DNA from: Saposhnikovia divaricata
Lineage: Eukaryota > Streptophyta > Magnoliopsida > Apiales > Apiaceae
Assembly: GCA_036435485.1 (NCBI GenBank)
Contig: CM071595.1
Span: 102,106,580 to 102,170,579, forward strand
Length of the DNA: 64,000 nt
Direction of reading: 5' to 3'
The notes beneath the pieces are model-generated. The model did no database searches. It had not been told where the DNA came from and saw only the letters and a program-made list of their open reading frames with translations. The first letter of the stretch is position 1. The number at the start of each line of letters is the position of its first letter. Both the position numbers and the translations under genes were made by a program. Shown here one piece after another: positions 49,342 through 61,115 of the stretch.

Positions 49342-52300
49342 ATGGCACCTAAAAAGCAGAAATCTAAAATACAATTCAAAGAAAACCCCAAAAAGGCAGA
49401 TAAGGCATTAGATAAAGTATCGGATAAGGAAACAGAACCTCAAGATGAAAATCTGGATTCTGTGGAAGCAACACAAGCAACATTTACTACATCTGAATCT
49501 TCCAAAAAAAGGGTTGGAGATGCACGAGGTGTTTCCGCTATGTACAAATTGGTGGTGAGGAAGGCGCAGGGCAAGAAACCAAAGGTTAGATGCAATGCAC
49601 ATGGAGTTCCTATCGGGACTACGAGGCACATCCTACAGTCCTACACTGTAATGTTAGCTAGGACGATGATTCCGATCAATTATCCGAACTGGCAGAGGGT
49701 ACCTGTTGAATTAAAAGAGAAAATATGGCTTGATCTTAATGTATTTTCAAGTTATTTTCGCTGCATTTTATTAAATTTGCATTTTCTTGTACTCATTAAG
49801 AGTATATTATTGGTTTCAAGAGACATTCAAAGTTCCCAAGCAATTTCAGAAGGGGCTGCTCAGGTCTGTAAGAGCAAAGTGGAGAAATTTTAAAGCGAAT
49901 TTAAATAGGAATTATGTGAAGCCGTATCTCGGACAAAAGAAGAAATTACGAAAGCCTCCGAAGCAATATGCCTTTGTCGGTAAGGAGGATTGGAAGAAAT
50001 TTGTTGCTGAGAGGACTACCTCGGCATGGAAGGTATATGTGTAAAACATGTAGATTAATTGGGATAATATTTGGAGAAATATTATGTTTAGTACACATAT
50101 TTGGGGATTAATTGGAAATATTAATTAGGATAATACTTGGGAATTAATTGAAAATATTAATTGGGATTAATTAGAAATATTATTTATAATGTTTGTTGCA
50201 GTCACCTAGTGAAAAACAAAGGGAGAGAGTGGGGAATCGAAAATATCCTCACCGCACGTCTAGAAAGGGTTATATTGGATTACTGGAAGAAGAAGTAAGA
50301 ACCAATTAAGCATTGAACTTAAATAGTTTCATTCTACCTATCTCAGTATTTTTAAAAGTTCTTGATTTTAATCAGCAAAAGAAAGGAAACCTGGCTGCCG
50401 ATGAAGTACCTGATCGGGCTGTTATATGGCACAAGGCTCGTAAGGGAAAAATTGATGATGAGGAGGTTGATCCAAAGCTTGCCGAAATAGGGAAAAGAAT
50501 TGTGAGTATTTAACAAGCAAATAATACACACACATTGTTCATTCAATTCTGATTCTAATGTTAATATTTTCGTGACAGGAAACCTTACTAGAGCAGCAAA
50601 GTAAGGGGGCATTCATTCCTTCTGGAAGTGACGATGTGTTAACTACGGCCTTGCAAACTCCCGAACATTCAGGAAGGGTTTGAAGAGTAGGCGCCTATGA
50701 GCCCGTCAATTTTCTTCAACTTACCAAACGGGAAAAGAAGTAGAATAACAAAAGCTGAGTTATTGGCCCGTGATCGGGAGAGAGACGCAGAGTTGGAGAA
50801 AGCCAAGCAGGATATGGCCTTGGAAATGGAGAAGACAAGGCAGAAGATGGCAGAATTGATGTCATTGATTGATAAAGCGAATATTTCATCTCCTCCTTCG
50901 GTTTCTGATAAAGCAAGTAATTGTGAAGCAAAAGATGCGCAGGAAGCTCCTAAGATAGGGGTTGAAAAAGACCTGGAACCACTTATGGCTGGTGATGATG
51001 AAGTGGTTCCTATTGAACCTTTTTCACCAGAGAACAAGGTAAAATAAGTAGTTTATTTCTTCAATTCAGCTATTATTTCTTTATTCCACTACTGAATAGT
51101 TCTTTAATACATAATTATTTGTTTAATATAAATGTGTGTAGGGTTCGCGAAAATGTGAGTTGGCAGTAGGAACCATAGAAAACAAGGTGGCATTTGGCAT
51201 GTTATTTGATGATGATGACATGAACAAATCTATGCACGAAGTAGTGATGCAGTCTGGTTGTGCTCGTGTGTCAGTGGATGGGCCAATTCAAGGACAAGCC
51301 AAGATTCCTATACCAGTAGTGGGTGAAATTGAGACAGTCAACTAAGCTGTTTGCTCCTACGTCACATGGCCCCGTGACTTGATCATATTCCCAAATGCCC
51401 CAGTTACCGCGGTATGTATTTTACATATCTTTTGTAGTCCTTTATTACATTCTTAGTTCTTTTTACATCTTATGTGAGTTATGTTCTCTTTTAAATATAT
51501 TTGGTAATATTTGTAGAAAAGTAAAAGGAAAGGAAAGGATCCTATAAATGACTTGAATAAAGTACAATCCCTGTTCAAGAACATGGAGATCAATAAAAAT
51601 GTTCTGAGCCGCTTTCGATTGTTGTACAACAATGCAACAACATTCATGAAGTCCACTGGAAACTCGATTCAAATTCCATGCGATGCTGAGGTGTTTGGTA
51701 CTGTGAAAACAATATTCATATTGCATGAAAACATAGTCGCTTTGCTCGAGTTTCAAATGATTGGCCAAGGAGCACTACACCACAAATGGTCTATGGCAAC
51801 ACCCAAAATAAATGTTAAAAGTGCTGAAAAATGTTACCATAGGAGTTAAGGCAACACTTTTGTCAATTTTGAAGGTGTTGGGAATTTGCATGTGGGCTTA
51901 GAGGTTAAGCCAACACATTTTGTCAAAACTATGGCAACATCAACACGATGTTGCCTTAGGCACTTATGCCAACATTTCGTGCAAAATAGCAACACTATTT
52001 CCGGTGTTGGCATAAAGTCTATGGCAACACGGTCTACTCAACAGCAACACCTTTGCGATGTTGACATATAGCCTATGCCAACATATTTGTCCCTCTACAG
52101 CAACACCTGTTGATATAAATTTTCTGAAAATTTATATTTTAATTATTTTTTTGGATTTTGTTTTACTTGTGAAATTCTTCAAGTTTTCAAAAATACAATA
52201 AAAAATTAACGCAAGTCAAGGTAAACTAAAATATAAATTGAATAAATCAAATTTATAAAACTAAAATATATCACTAATTCCTTTACAAAAAATTACTAAA

Positions 52301-52910
52301 TACACAAGTCAAATCATTATACAATTAAATCTACACTCCATTTTAAACTCCATTTTAACTAGTTGTAGAGTGGCTTTCTGCTTTCTCCAGTTATATCCAT
52401 CTTCCGATGGTTTTTCAGGCAGTTACGGGGACTCCCTTCTTGAACAGATTGCAATGCTTGAACCCCAATATCAGGGTTCCTACGCAAATTTATGTTACAA
52501 TTACGTAATTATATCTTAAAATTACGTCAACTGAAGTAATCGTCCGATGTGATCTGTAAACAGTTGTGTTCTTGGAAGTCCCCTGCTTGCCTCTATTCCA
52601 AGGCATTCCAGTAGGTCATCTCCAGCTTGCTCTGTTGTTTACCCCTCTGTCTTTGTTAACATATTAGTACATCATGGCTGGCCCTTCTCCCTCCCGCTGT
52701 TTGCTGACGAAGGCGGTCTCGGCACTTGTGAACTAAAGATTGGATCCCTGCAGTTTTAATACGTTAAAGCTTAAAACCTATTTTACTATCTGCTCATGTA
52801 GAGTACGATAGGTACCATAAACATGCATGAAATTTTGTTGGAGATTTATTGATACATTATAGTCAAACCAACTCATTAAGCACTATAACCACAGTTAAGT
52901 TTCAACTTAC

Positions 52911-53670
52911 GTCTGCCAGCATTTGCAGATGATATCTGCAATAGCAGCATTTGCACTTCTTTTGGGGTGCTCTGAAGCATTTGCTGGTAAATTTCTATAA
53001 TACAAGGCATATTCAAGCAATAATGAAACCAAATAAGGCAAAAAATCGGTGATTTTGTAAAAGATTGAATACAGAATCATATAGCATACCAGCAGTCCCT
53101 GTCAGCAAAATGGCCCTACTAGCAGGGGAGAGATTCCTGGTGTGCCTAGAAACATCCAGGTGTTTGAGATGAACATATGCTGCACTTGTTAGCAACATTT
53201 GTGTCCGCTCACTGTCAATTTCATCAACAAAACAAGATTAGAATAATCTTCATATACAACATGAATACTTTGCATCAAAAGACCTATAAATCCATATCAA
53301 GACTAGTTCTCTTATCAACCTACATTATTGAAAACAATATTTACAAAATTTAAGTACCGATTATAAACAGAATAACGTGTCATCGGATATACGAAAGGTG
53401 AATATCGAAAAATGAATAAAATAAAGCCGATGATTGTTTACAAGTACAACCTGAGATAATAAGGAAAGACCTCAAAGGTGACATTGATTTCTTTACCATC
53501 TTGAACTAACCGCGAAAGCTCCTGCTCAATCTGATCACCGTATCTCCAGGGAGGGGAGCATTAGCTCCTTTCCATTTACTCACAGTTTGTCCTGAGGCCA
53601 AACCAAGGCCTACCCCTACCCCTACGCTCAATGCTGATATAAGAATATGCTTCTGAACTACTGAATTATT
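52911..53670 (-). pseudogene. Captured fragment of a host AAA-ATPase gene (DAA1-like)
   Basis: Three minus-strand exons with intact splice sites. Exon a (about 53670-53451) reads QKHILISALSVGVGVGLGLA with SGQTVSKW and, after a frameshift, DQIEQELSRLVQDGKEINVTF and FPYYL. Exon b (53211-53090) reads SERTQMLLTSAAYVHLKHLD, TRNLSPASRAILLTGTA. Exon c (52994-52911) begins EIYQQML and then diverges. I recognise this as the N-terminus of plant AAA-type ATPases of the DAA1/AT1G64110 group, from memory of the family. The ATPase core is absent and the frame is broken, so no functional protein is expected. Another exon-like piece may lie at about 52650-52748; I cannot identify it. Confidence 0.7.
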
Positions 53671-53814
53671 GACTCTAACAGAAGCTCGATAATAGTATTT
53701 GCCCATATTGCCATATCTAGACAAATAAGGTCATTACCTGACTTGACTGGACCCGATGTGAAGAGCTCAGAGCATATGGCATCAACAGGGATTGCCTGGC
53801 AGCTGTCCAGGTTT

Positions 53815-54520
53815 CACTATGTCCTGTAATTCATATGTAAAAACTTGTAGCTACTAGATCAGCCATTACAAATCCATTCGAAAAATGTTTGTTCTGAGAG
53901 TTCTGTTGGGAAAATAAAATTACATTTGACTTCCCAACTATTAGTAGCATAAGCATACAAATAAAATAATAGAGAGAGAGAGAGGAGAGAGGGGGGAGAG
54001 ATATACAAAGAGAGAGACGAAGGGAAGAGAAGGGGGAGACACAGAGAGATAGAGAGGGGAAAAAGAGGTCAAACCAAGCAAAAAATATGCAAATCGAAGC
54101 ATACAAATAGAGATTTATTTGTACCACAAATTGATATCAAATACCTTCAAACACAAACCATGCTTCGATTAACTCTAATTGAATTCTTTAACCAAACTTT
54201 GATTAACCTAGCATAAACCCTAATTGAATTCTTGAACCAAATTTCGACACCCATCTCGAATCATCTTTGAACCCTAATTGAATTAGTGAGAGAGCGAGTG
54301 GGAGAAGAACAGTAATAGAAATGCGAAAGAAGTGAGAGATGAAAGCGGAGAGAGATGAGAGTGTGAACGGAGTGAGAGAGATGAGAGTGAGATGTTTTCA
54401 TTGTTTATTTTGTTTTAATTCCTGAGCGGGCTGTTTAACTTAGACCGAATATTTGAGCGGGCTTTTTATTTCATTAATAGCGGGCTTCTTCCCCCTTTTT
54501 TTTTACATTTTTTCAAGTAT
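53815..54520. other. Non-coding part of the Pack-CACTA, possibly captured 5' region
   Basis: A GA-rich tract (53970-54065) and a stretch with repeated AACCCTAATTGAATT motifs (54170-54290). It lies upstream of the captured ATPase exons and may be the promoter and 5' UTR of the donor gene. The minus-strand frame 53831-54127 is low complexity. Confidence 0.4.
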
Positions 54521-55744
54521 CTAAGGCAACACTCGTTCATGTGTTGGCATTGAGTACTAAAATGAATCTAAGGCAACATGAATGGCAACATCCGGTTATG
54601 ATGTTGGCTTATATCAAATTTATTCATTTTTTAGCACCTAAGGCAACATTTAACGTGGCAACATCAATTTTCAGTGTTGGCAAAGACCATTTGTGGTGTA
54701 GTGGAGCAATATCTGCATACATGGCGTGAGTATTTTTATTTTTTAGTTCTTGTCTTGGTATGACTCTTATTTTGTCGATCTCATGTATTCTTGTTTACTA
54801 CATTTTCATTTGATTTGCAATGCAGGTACTTGCATTCTGTGGTTCGTGAAAATAACAATATGGATCAGTTTGCTTTTTGTGATCCTGGAGCCACATTTAC
54901 CCTAAACAGCGATTTTGAAGCTAATTTGGTTAGTCCTTTGAAAGAGGGTAATCCTGATCGTCATTTTCTATTGCCGCATAATAACGAGTAAGTACATTAA
55001 GTGTTTCCACATTTATTATAAATCACTTTATTTATTTATTTATATGCCTCAAAATAATAATTTTTATGATTTTGATAGTATTTGTGTTTTTCATATTTTT
55101 TCATTAAAAACAGTTTCCATTGGATATTGGTTGTGATATGGGCTGGTAAGATTTTCATACTCAATCCTCTGCCTCGTACAAGTAGTTTTGCCCAGTTGGA
55201 AAAAGCATTATCAAGGTATTTTCATTTTATTTGTATCGATTATTTTCACTATTGAAATGTCAATCAATTTGCATTATGGACACTGCCAATTGTGACATGG
55301 CGGTGATTGCTTTCAATATTCAGGCTGGAAGGGGAAATAAAGCCCCGATTATCAGTTCTACTCCCGTAAGTTTTCTTTTTATTTTCTACAATTTAGTAAT
55401 TCAGGGTGGTGCCTATGACTTTGCGCTACTGCTCATTAGGACTAGGGTATTACTTTAATTATTGATATGAGTTTTTTGTTAAATAGGGATGTCCTATACA
55501 ACCCGATGGGACTGAATGTGGATATGTAGTTATGCGCTACATGAAAAAAAAAATCATGGACAGTGAAATGACATTTATAAAAAGGGTATTTTTCTTCGCT
55601 TCAATGTATATATAATTGGTATATATATGAATTGTGATAGGATTCATTGTAATTATTCTCGTGTTTTACACTTTTCAGTGGGCTGCCAAGAATCGGAAGC
55701 TGACTTATTATAGGGCTGAGCTTGATGACTTATTCCATGGCTGA

Positions 55745-56555
55745 GCTTGATGAGCTTGATGACTTATTCCAGGCCAGATCTGCAGCTCTTTTCTTTTGGT
55801 TTAATTTGACTTAAGTACGTAGTAAGACTTCTGGTTGATGTTGGGAAAATGTATTGGTAAATTATGATAGGAAATATGATGGTAGCTGGTTTTGACTTAT
55901 GTACTTTGTTTGGATTGGTGGATGATGTAGTTGGAATCTTGGTAAATTAATGAATGTTTGGTTTTGCGACATTGGTTTGGTTTTTTAGTTTTGGTATGAT
56001 AATTTAGTTTTTGGATGAATGGTTATGTTTACTTTTTAGGCATTTCATTGAAATAGGGGATTCATGAATTACAAAAAGAAAACTAACATCTTTTTACAAA
56101 CAAAAGAACTGATGTAAAAATATAAACAAAGAAGACAAAAACTAATGGACTGATGTCACAAGCAAACAAACATATCAGTCACCTAGTAAAGAACTGATGT
56201 TGAAGTATATAATGTACATCACTAGATAATAGAACCGATTGTTAAAGTATATAATAGACATCAATAGTAAATAGAAACCGATGTGAAAATAGAAATACCA
56301 CATCGCTTCTAATACACGACTGATGTAAAATGTTAAGCTGCACATCAGTTTAAAGAAGTACTCGATGTTAATGTCTCATTTTATTATATATGTAATATGT
56401 TCAAAATGATATATATGTCATATTATAGCAGAACTGATATCATAGTCAAGATATAAATTGAACGAAAATATATCAGATTGTCTAAGGAAATGATGTATTA
56501 AAGGCTTATAGACATCGGCTAATAAGCGATGTCTAAGGCAGTTTTTCTAGTAGTG
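55745..56555. other. 3' flank and subterminal repeat zone of the large CACTA
   Basis: No gene. Short motifs AACTGATGT, ACATCAG, ACATCGG and CGATGTC recur about every 30-40 bases from 56090 to the end at 56555. Confidence 0.75.
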
Positions 56556-57478
56556 TATTATTACATTGGCAATAATTTTAATATCTAATTAAAATTGTAA
56601 ATAATGAGCGTCATCTAGTAATATATACATCATCGCTGCCCAAGTAATAATAATTACATTAGCCTTTTGTGAATAATGTTCCATGTAATATAATCTCTTT
56701 AACCTTGATATTATAGATTAAAATCGAGGCATGTAAAGTGTCATCCTCTTCATAATTTCATCTAAATTTTCTTGATCCATGAAAAGACTATTAAATCAAA
56801 TCAAGAGGCCAATAATATCACTCATAAAAATAGGCCAATAATATCACTCAAACAAGCGGCCAATAATATCACTCGTAAAAATAGAAGGGTGATCCTATCT
56901 AGATCATTCATATTTCTCATACGATTCATTTTATACCCAGTGTCCCCTTTTATCATCACTAGGTCAAAGGTAACTTTTAATGTAATTAAAGTATATTAAT
57001 TCTCTTATAGAAATATATTGACTTCAGGTCTAAGGATCATTACATCATTATTACTGTGAGAATTACTTATGACACTATTAACATGTAGAATCTCACAACA
57101 GGTCAATCCAGTGCGATGTTGTCTTACACGCACTTCTTTTTTTACTTTAGTATCATCGTACTTATGTCCAATGAGATATGGTCATCAATCAACAAATATA
57201 CTAGTCTCTGTGCATTATTATTGTCCCTAAAAATCACACTCGACTAGGGATATTTAGTAATCAAGATACTATTCATATATTCTCATTTTTAAGTCACATA
57301 CTTAAAGATATATAGTACGTATCATAATTCCAAGGACATTGATTATGCTAACAATATTAAAGTTGTAAATAAAGTCATAATTAATAAATAAATAATAATC
57401 AATAAAAACATAATTCCTAATAATGAATTGTTTTCCCCATAACATAAAAACACTATCTCTAGGGCACAAACACTAACA
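56556..57478 (-). mobile_element. Older LTR of the copia-5 family, split by the CACTA
   Basis: Collinear with 47916-48845 at lower identity, starting TATTATTACATTGGCAATAA and ending CACTAACA. On the minus strand it starts TGTTAGTGTTTG. No polypurine tract follows on the right, so it is a 5' or solo LTR. The motif GGCCAATAATATCACTC is present three times (about 56810-56870) against once in copia-5. Confidence 0.85.
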
Positions 57479-59965
57479 ATCTTTGGGACAATAATTTGTC
57501 TTTCGCAACCATAATAATTATAAGAATATTGGGGTTGGCAGAAGTCGAACTTGATCCTTGTTAAGTGACTAATCCATCCAAAATTTTAAGGAGTTAGAGA
57601 AAGGCCTTACGAGGATCTTATATTTTACTTTAACAATACTCTTACTCGAAAGTCTATTTTTGGATCGAATTTTGGATCACGAGCGGCCATCTTTGGGGCA
57701 ATAATTTATCATTCGTGTCAATTATAATTGTGTGATTTGGGATCATTAGGAGTGGAACCTGAGTTATCTTAAGTTAGCGACTAATCTAAAATATTAAGAT
57801 TATGAATGGTCTCATTACTTAACATGATAACACGGATCAATCTAAAATCTTAAAGTATTAGAGGGAGGTTTTACCAGAATTTTATTTTATATAGTAGCTT
57901 TAACAGTATGTATTTTACATTTGATGACTAGTACAAAGAAGGTAAAATGGTGGCTAATGAAACTAGAATAGAGGCAAGAGGAAAATACAAAGTTTAACGT
58001 GTCCTATATATACAGAGCTTAACTACGGGACGGGAGGATAAAGATATTTAGGTACACGAAGATGTTAATTATTATTCAATTCAAAATATGTATACTAGAC
58101 ATCCAAAATAATTAAATTCAATAGTTTTATATTAGAAGTTAACATAGGGGAAAATTGAATATAGGAGTGATACTATAATTCAAACTAAAAATACATTCAT
58201 ACAATAAATTTGGTTGGAAACTATTTTTTGGCCTTTACTTGCTAATCTAATTTTGAGAATAATGTAAACATGCAGATGATTAAATTTTATTGGTTTGTTT
58301 TAAAAATTTATAATATTCTTTTTATAACTTGTGATAAAAATAAATAGAAATAAGGACTGATTTTCAAATTGGAAAATAATGACCCTCGGGGTAACACCGT
58401 GGCTTGTGACCTTTTACAAATCAAGGTTGATTGACTAAAAACATTTAAATCACGGTTGATATTCATATCTTCTTAAGGTTCTCTAAGATTTTTTTAATTT
58501 TTTTTCCCTATGGATTTAATATCAATTATTTACTTTAAATTTATATAAATTAGTACATGTTAGGCATAGAGACATGCCTGTACATAGACACATTTATAAC
58601 AAGCCTATTGTATTATAATGCTTTACATTACTTGTTGACCCCCCTTAACTCGGAAACCCTCTAATTTGATTCTAGTCTAATATTTGTACTTTAATATAAT
58701 TGCCACAAGCTAGTTTATAACTCGTACAAAACAATCATGTAATAACACTTAAAAGAAGATCTATCGATCATGTCTCAAGACTAACGAAGAAGGCTGTGAA
58801 ATAACACAGTTACAAGTTTGAAGAAAATTCGAGAAGTGAAGATTGTCTATTAAAGAAGTCATGAATTTGAGATCTCAAGAATTAGAGAAGTCAAGAATTA
58901 GAGATTTCAAGAATTAGAGAAGTCAAGAATTCGAGATCAAAAGAATTAGAGATGTCAAAAAGACTTATTCGATATCTCTGGAAACGACATGTGAAAAAGA
59001 CTTATTACACATCTCTAGATTTGGCATGTCAAAAAGACTTATTTGATATCTCTGGATTCAACATGTCAAAATGAAAAATTTGATATTTTTAGAATCCGAT
59101 ACGTTAAAATGACTTATTCGAAAACTTAGAGTACTCTAATCCATTGTGAGCAGTTCTAAAATCAAGTACTCAGCAAATTCTCGAATACAACATCAGACAG
59201 ATTTTAAGAAGATTTTCAAGACGAAGAATCAACACAAACCAAGGCATTTGTAGTGGTCCAAGCGTTGTTGTATGCACCTGGCAAGCCTAAAAAGAAGTTT
59301 GGAGAGAAATTCAAGAAAAAACAGCTAAAAAAGTGGATCTAGTCAGTATGTAAAACAAAGGAAGCTCACAAGATTTCAGCTTACACCAAAATAGCATAGA
59401 CATGCTTAGATCTCTAATTTGTCTGTTACTACGTTTGTAAAAGTGAGTTGTGCACAAGTTGTATAAGTGAACAACATCTCTTTTTTAGTTGTAATGATTT
59501 CACAAGCTAGAACTTAGAATATCTCTCTAAGAAATCGAAGTTGGGAATATTCATTATGTTCAAAATTTATAACAAATCTTTAATCTATTAAAATATTAAA
59601 TTTGAAGTGCATGATTTTTTTTTTTAAATTTTTCACATTGTTTATCATACAACAAACAATTTCTACCTACAAAGTTATAAAGACACAATCCAATCAAAAT
59701 TGAATAAAAATAGATAATACATTCAACTCCCTATATTATCTTAAAAGGTATTTATATTTGTACTCAACAATAAACATTTATCTCTTTGAATAATACTCCT
59801 TTGGTTTTGGAATTAGTTTGGTAACAGTTTTAACATTAAATTAAAAGTTTAATTGAAAGTTAACTGCATTTTTTAGTTTTGGTACTTGAATCTTATACTT
59901 GTCTCCCTTGAGGACAATAAACTTGAATGAAAATTTATTAACTTGATTTATTAATAATACTGAGC
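57479..59965. other. Non-coding AT-rich sequence with degenerate repeats
   Basis: No recognisable gene or transposon end. ATCTTTGGG(A/G)CAATAATTT occurs at 57479 and 57690. Between 58855 and 59125 GAATTAGAGA/AAGTCAA units and then TGTCAAAAAGACTTATT.GATATCTCT units repeat imperfectly. Confidence 0.6.
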
Positions 59966-59973
59966 AATGTGAA

Positions 59974-60516
59974 CAGGGATGGCAATCGGATCGGTCGAAA
60001 CGGATTTTTCCAAACCCAAACCCGAATTTTTTGACCAAACCCGAACCCGAACCCGAAAAAACCCGAAACTATAAACCCGAACCCGTTGGATACTAATGGG
60101 TTTCAGGTACCCGAAACCCGACCCGAAACCCAAAAAAAAAATTTAAATATTTTTATATTAAAAATAATATAAAACATTAATATATAAAATATTTTAATTT
60201 TTATTACATATTAAATGTTAAATATAAATAATAATAGATAATATATATTAAATGTTAAATATTATGTATAAAATAATAGAAATAATAACATATATTAATT
60301 CGGGTTTCGGGTTCGGATCGGGTTTGATACGGGTTTCGGGTTTTCGGGTCGGGTTCGGGTCGGTATTGCCAAAACCCAAACCCGACCCGAAATTGATTCG
60401 GGTTTAAAAATGAAACCCAAACCCGAATCCAAACCCGAAATTTTCGGGTTCGGTTAGACCCATTCGGATCGAAACGGATCGGGTATCCATCGGGTCGGTA
60501 CAAATTGCCATCCCTA
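59974..60516. mobile_element. hAT-type MITE rich in CCCGAA repeats
   Basis: 543 bp. The ends are CAGGGATGGCAAT and ATTGCCATCCCTA. An exact 8 bp duplication AATGTGAA flanks it (59966-59973 and 60517-60524), the size typical of hAT elements. The interior has blocks of CCCGAA/CCCAAA on the left and GGGTTT/TTCGGG on the right, which can fold back, separated by an AT-rich core. The Gly/Phe/Arg-rich frames here are translations of these repeats. Confidence 0.92.
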
Positions 60517-60524
60517 AATGTGAA

Positions 60525-60666
60525 TGGTCATTACATGTCAATTTCATTTTAAGTTCTTGCCGGGATTATCATTAAATGTCTATAAATTATATAAAAACAT
60601 ATTCTCTGGGCAAGTCTTTCTAACGGTAGTGTACTGGTTTTGTGTGAAAGGTTTAAACGATAATAA
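60525..60666. other. Short flank between hAT MITE and copia-8
   Basis: No feature seen. Confidence 0.5.
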
Positions 60667-61104
60667 TGTTAGATCTAAATAAATAACCAGAATCATCTTA
60701 TGCGATATTATCAAGGTTACACGATAAAACTGTAGTGCGAAAGCGTACCTTATTCCATGACTGTAGATATGAATACAGATTATGGGACTTGATCTTCCAC
60801 AGACTTGATTCGCCTCTAACCGTATCTCGCTCTAACTGATGGGAATAGAGGAGTAGAGGTTGTGAATAGCCTTGGGGACCAAGACCCTATTATGTTCTTT
60901 ATATAGTACTCTAATTAGACCCCATTAACCCTAATCAGATTACTATTGGGTATTACACATTACAAAGCCCATACCGAATAAGATGTTATTGGACTCTTTA
61001 TTTAAGACCACTTAATTAGTCCAAATATAGAATAAACATTAAATATAATTCTCTTTAATTTGTAAGCCCATAATTATTATTAGATTATAAAATATAATCT
61101 AACA
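60667..61104 (-). repeat. 3' LTR of copia-8
   Basis: TGTTAGATC...AATCTAACA on the plus strand, matching 63662-64000. Confidence 0.94.
60898..60905 (-). promoter_or_regulatory. Possible TATA box in the copia-8 LTR
   Basis: TATATAAA on the minus strand, about 200 bases into the LTR. The matching site in the other LTR is at 63893-63900. Confidence 0.45.
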
Positions 61105-61115
61105 ATCTCCCACTT
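61105..61115 (-). other. Polypurine tract, copia-8
   Basis: AAGTGGGAGAT on the minus strand, the same as in copia-5. Confidence 0.85.

Larger units (their letters stand above)
51773..54703. mobile_element. Non-autonomous CACTA carrying host gene fragments (Pack-CACTA)
   Basis: 2931 bp with perfect 19 bp terminal inverted repeats CACTACACCACAAATGGTC and GACCATTTGTGGTGTAGTG, and a 3 bp target duplication GAG (51770-51772 and 54704-54706). Subterminal zones (51785-52110 and 54525-54690) are packed with GGCAACA and TGTTGGC motifs in both orientations, the usual place of transposase binding sites in CACTA elements. No transposase is encoded. The ends differ from those of the surrounding CACTA, so it belongs to another family. 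Confidence 0.93.
49342..55744 (+). pseudogene. Transposase_24 / Ulp1-protease gene of the CACTA element, broken by a nested CACTA
   Basis: A multi-exon gene with GT-AG introns. The first exon starts MAPKKQKSKIQF at 49342. A Transposase_24 (Ptta/En/Spm) region covers about 49540-50510: WQRVPVELKEKIW, WRNFKANLNRNYV, RKYPHRTSRKGYIGL, RAVIWHKARKG. A coiled coil follows (RDRERDAELEKAKQD..., 50760-50880), then VAFGMLFDDDDMNKSMHEVV and VTWPRDLIIFP. The C-terminal Ulp1-like peptidase has its His in FHWILVVIW (about 55115), LNPLPR, then QPDGTECGYVVMRYM with the catalytic Cys near 55520. The last exon ends at TGA 55742. Defects are a TGA plus frameshift near 50682-50700, a TAA at 51343 (Gln codon by C-to-T) and the CACTA insertion at 51773-54703 in an exon. 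Ulp1-type peptidases cleave SUMO-like modifiers; their role in transposons is unknown. Confidence 0.75.
48846..56555 (+). mobile_element. CACTA transposon (old), right part; left part beyond copia-5
   Basis: The right end is ...GTTTTTCTAGTAGTG, the inverse of the common CACTACTAGAAAAAC terminus, followed by a possible 3 bp target copy TAT. Subterminal ACATCG/CGATGT motifs are dense over 56090-56540. Inside, on the plus strand, are a probable tnp2 C-terminus and a Transposase_24/Ulp1 gene, the expected cargo of an autonomous CACTA element. The left terminus is not in the window because copia-5 and everything nested in it intervene. Confidence 0.8.

Noticed and set aside
53815..54520. Considered as a separate host gene in the Pack-CACTA
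   Set aside because: No frame beyond low-complexity sequence. More likely the captured upstream region of the ATPase fragment.
59841..60503. Gly/Phe/Arg-rich minus-strand frames
   Set aside because: Translations of CCCGAA/TTCGGG repeats in the hAT MITE.
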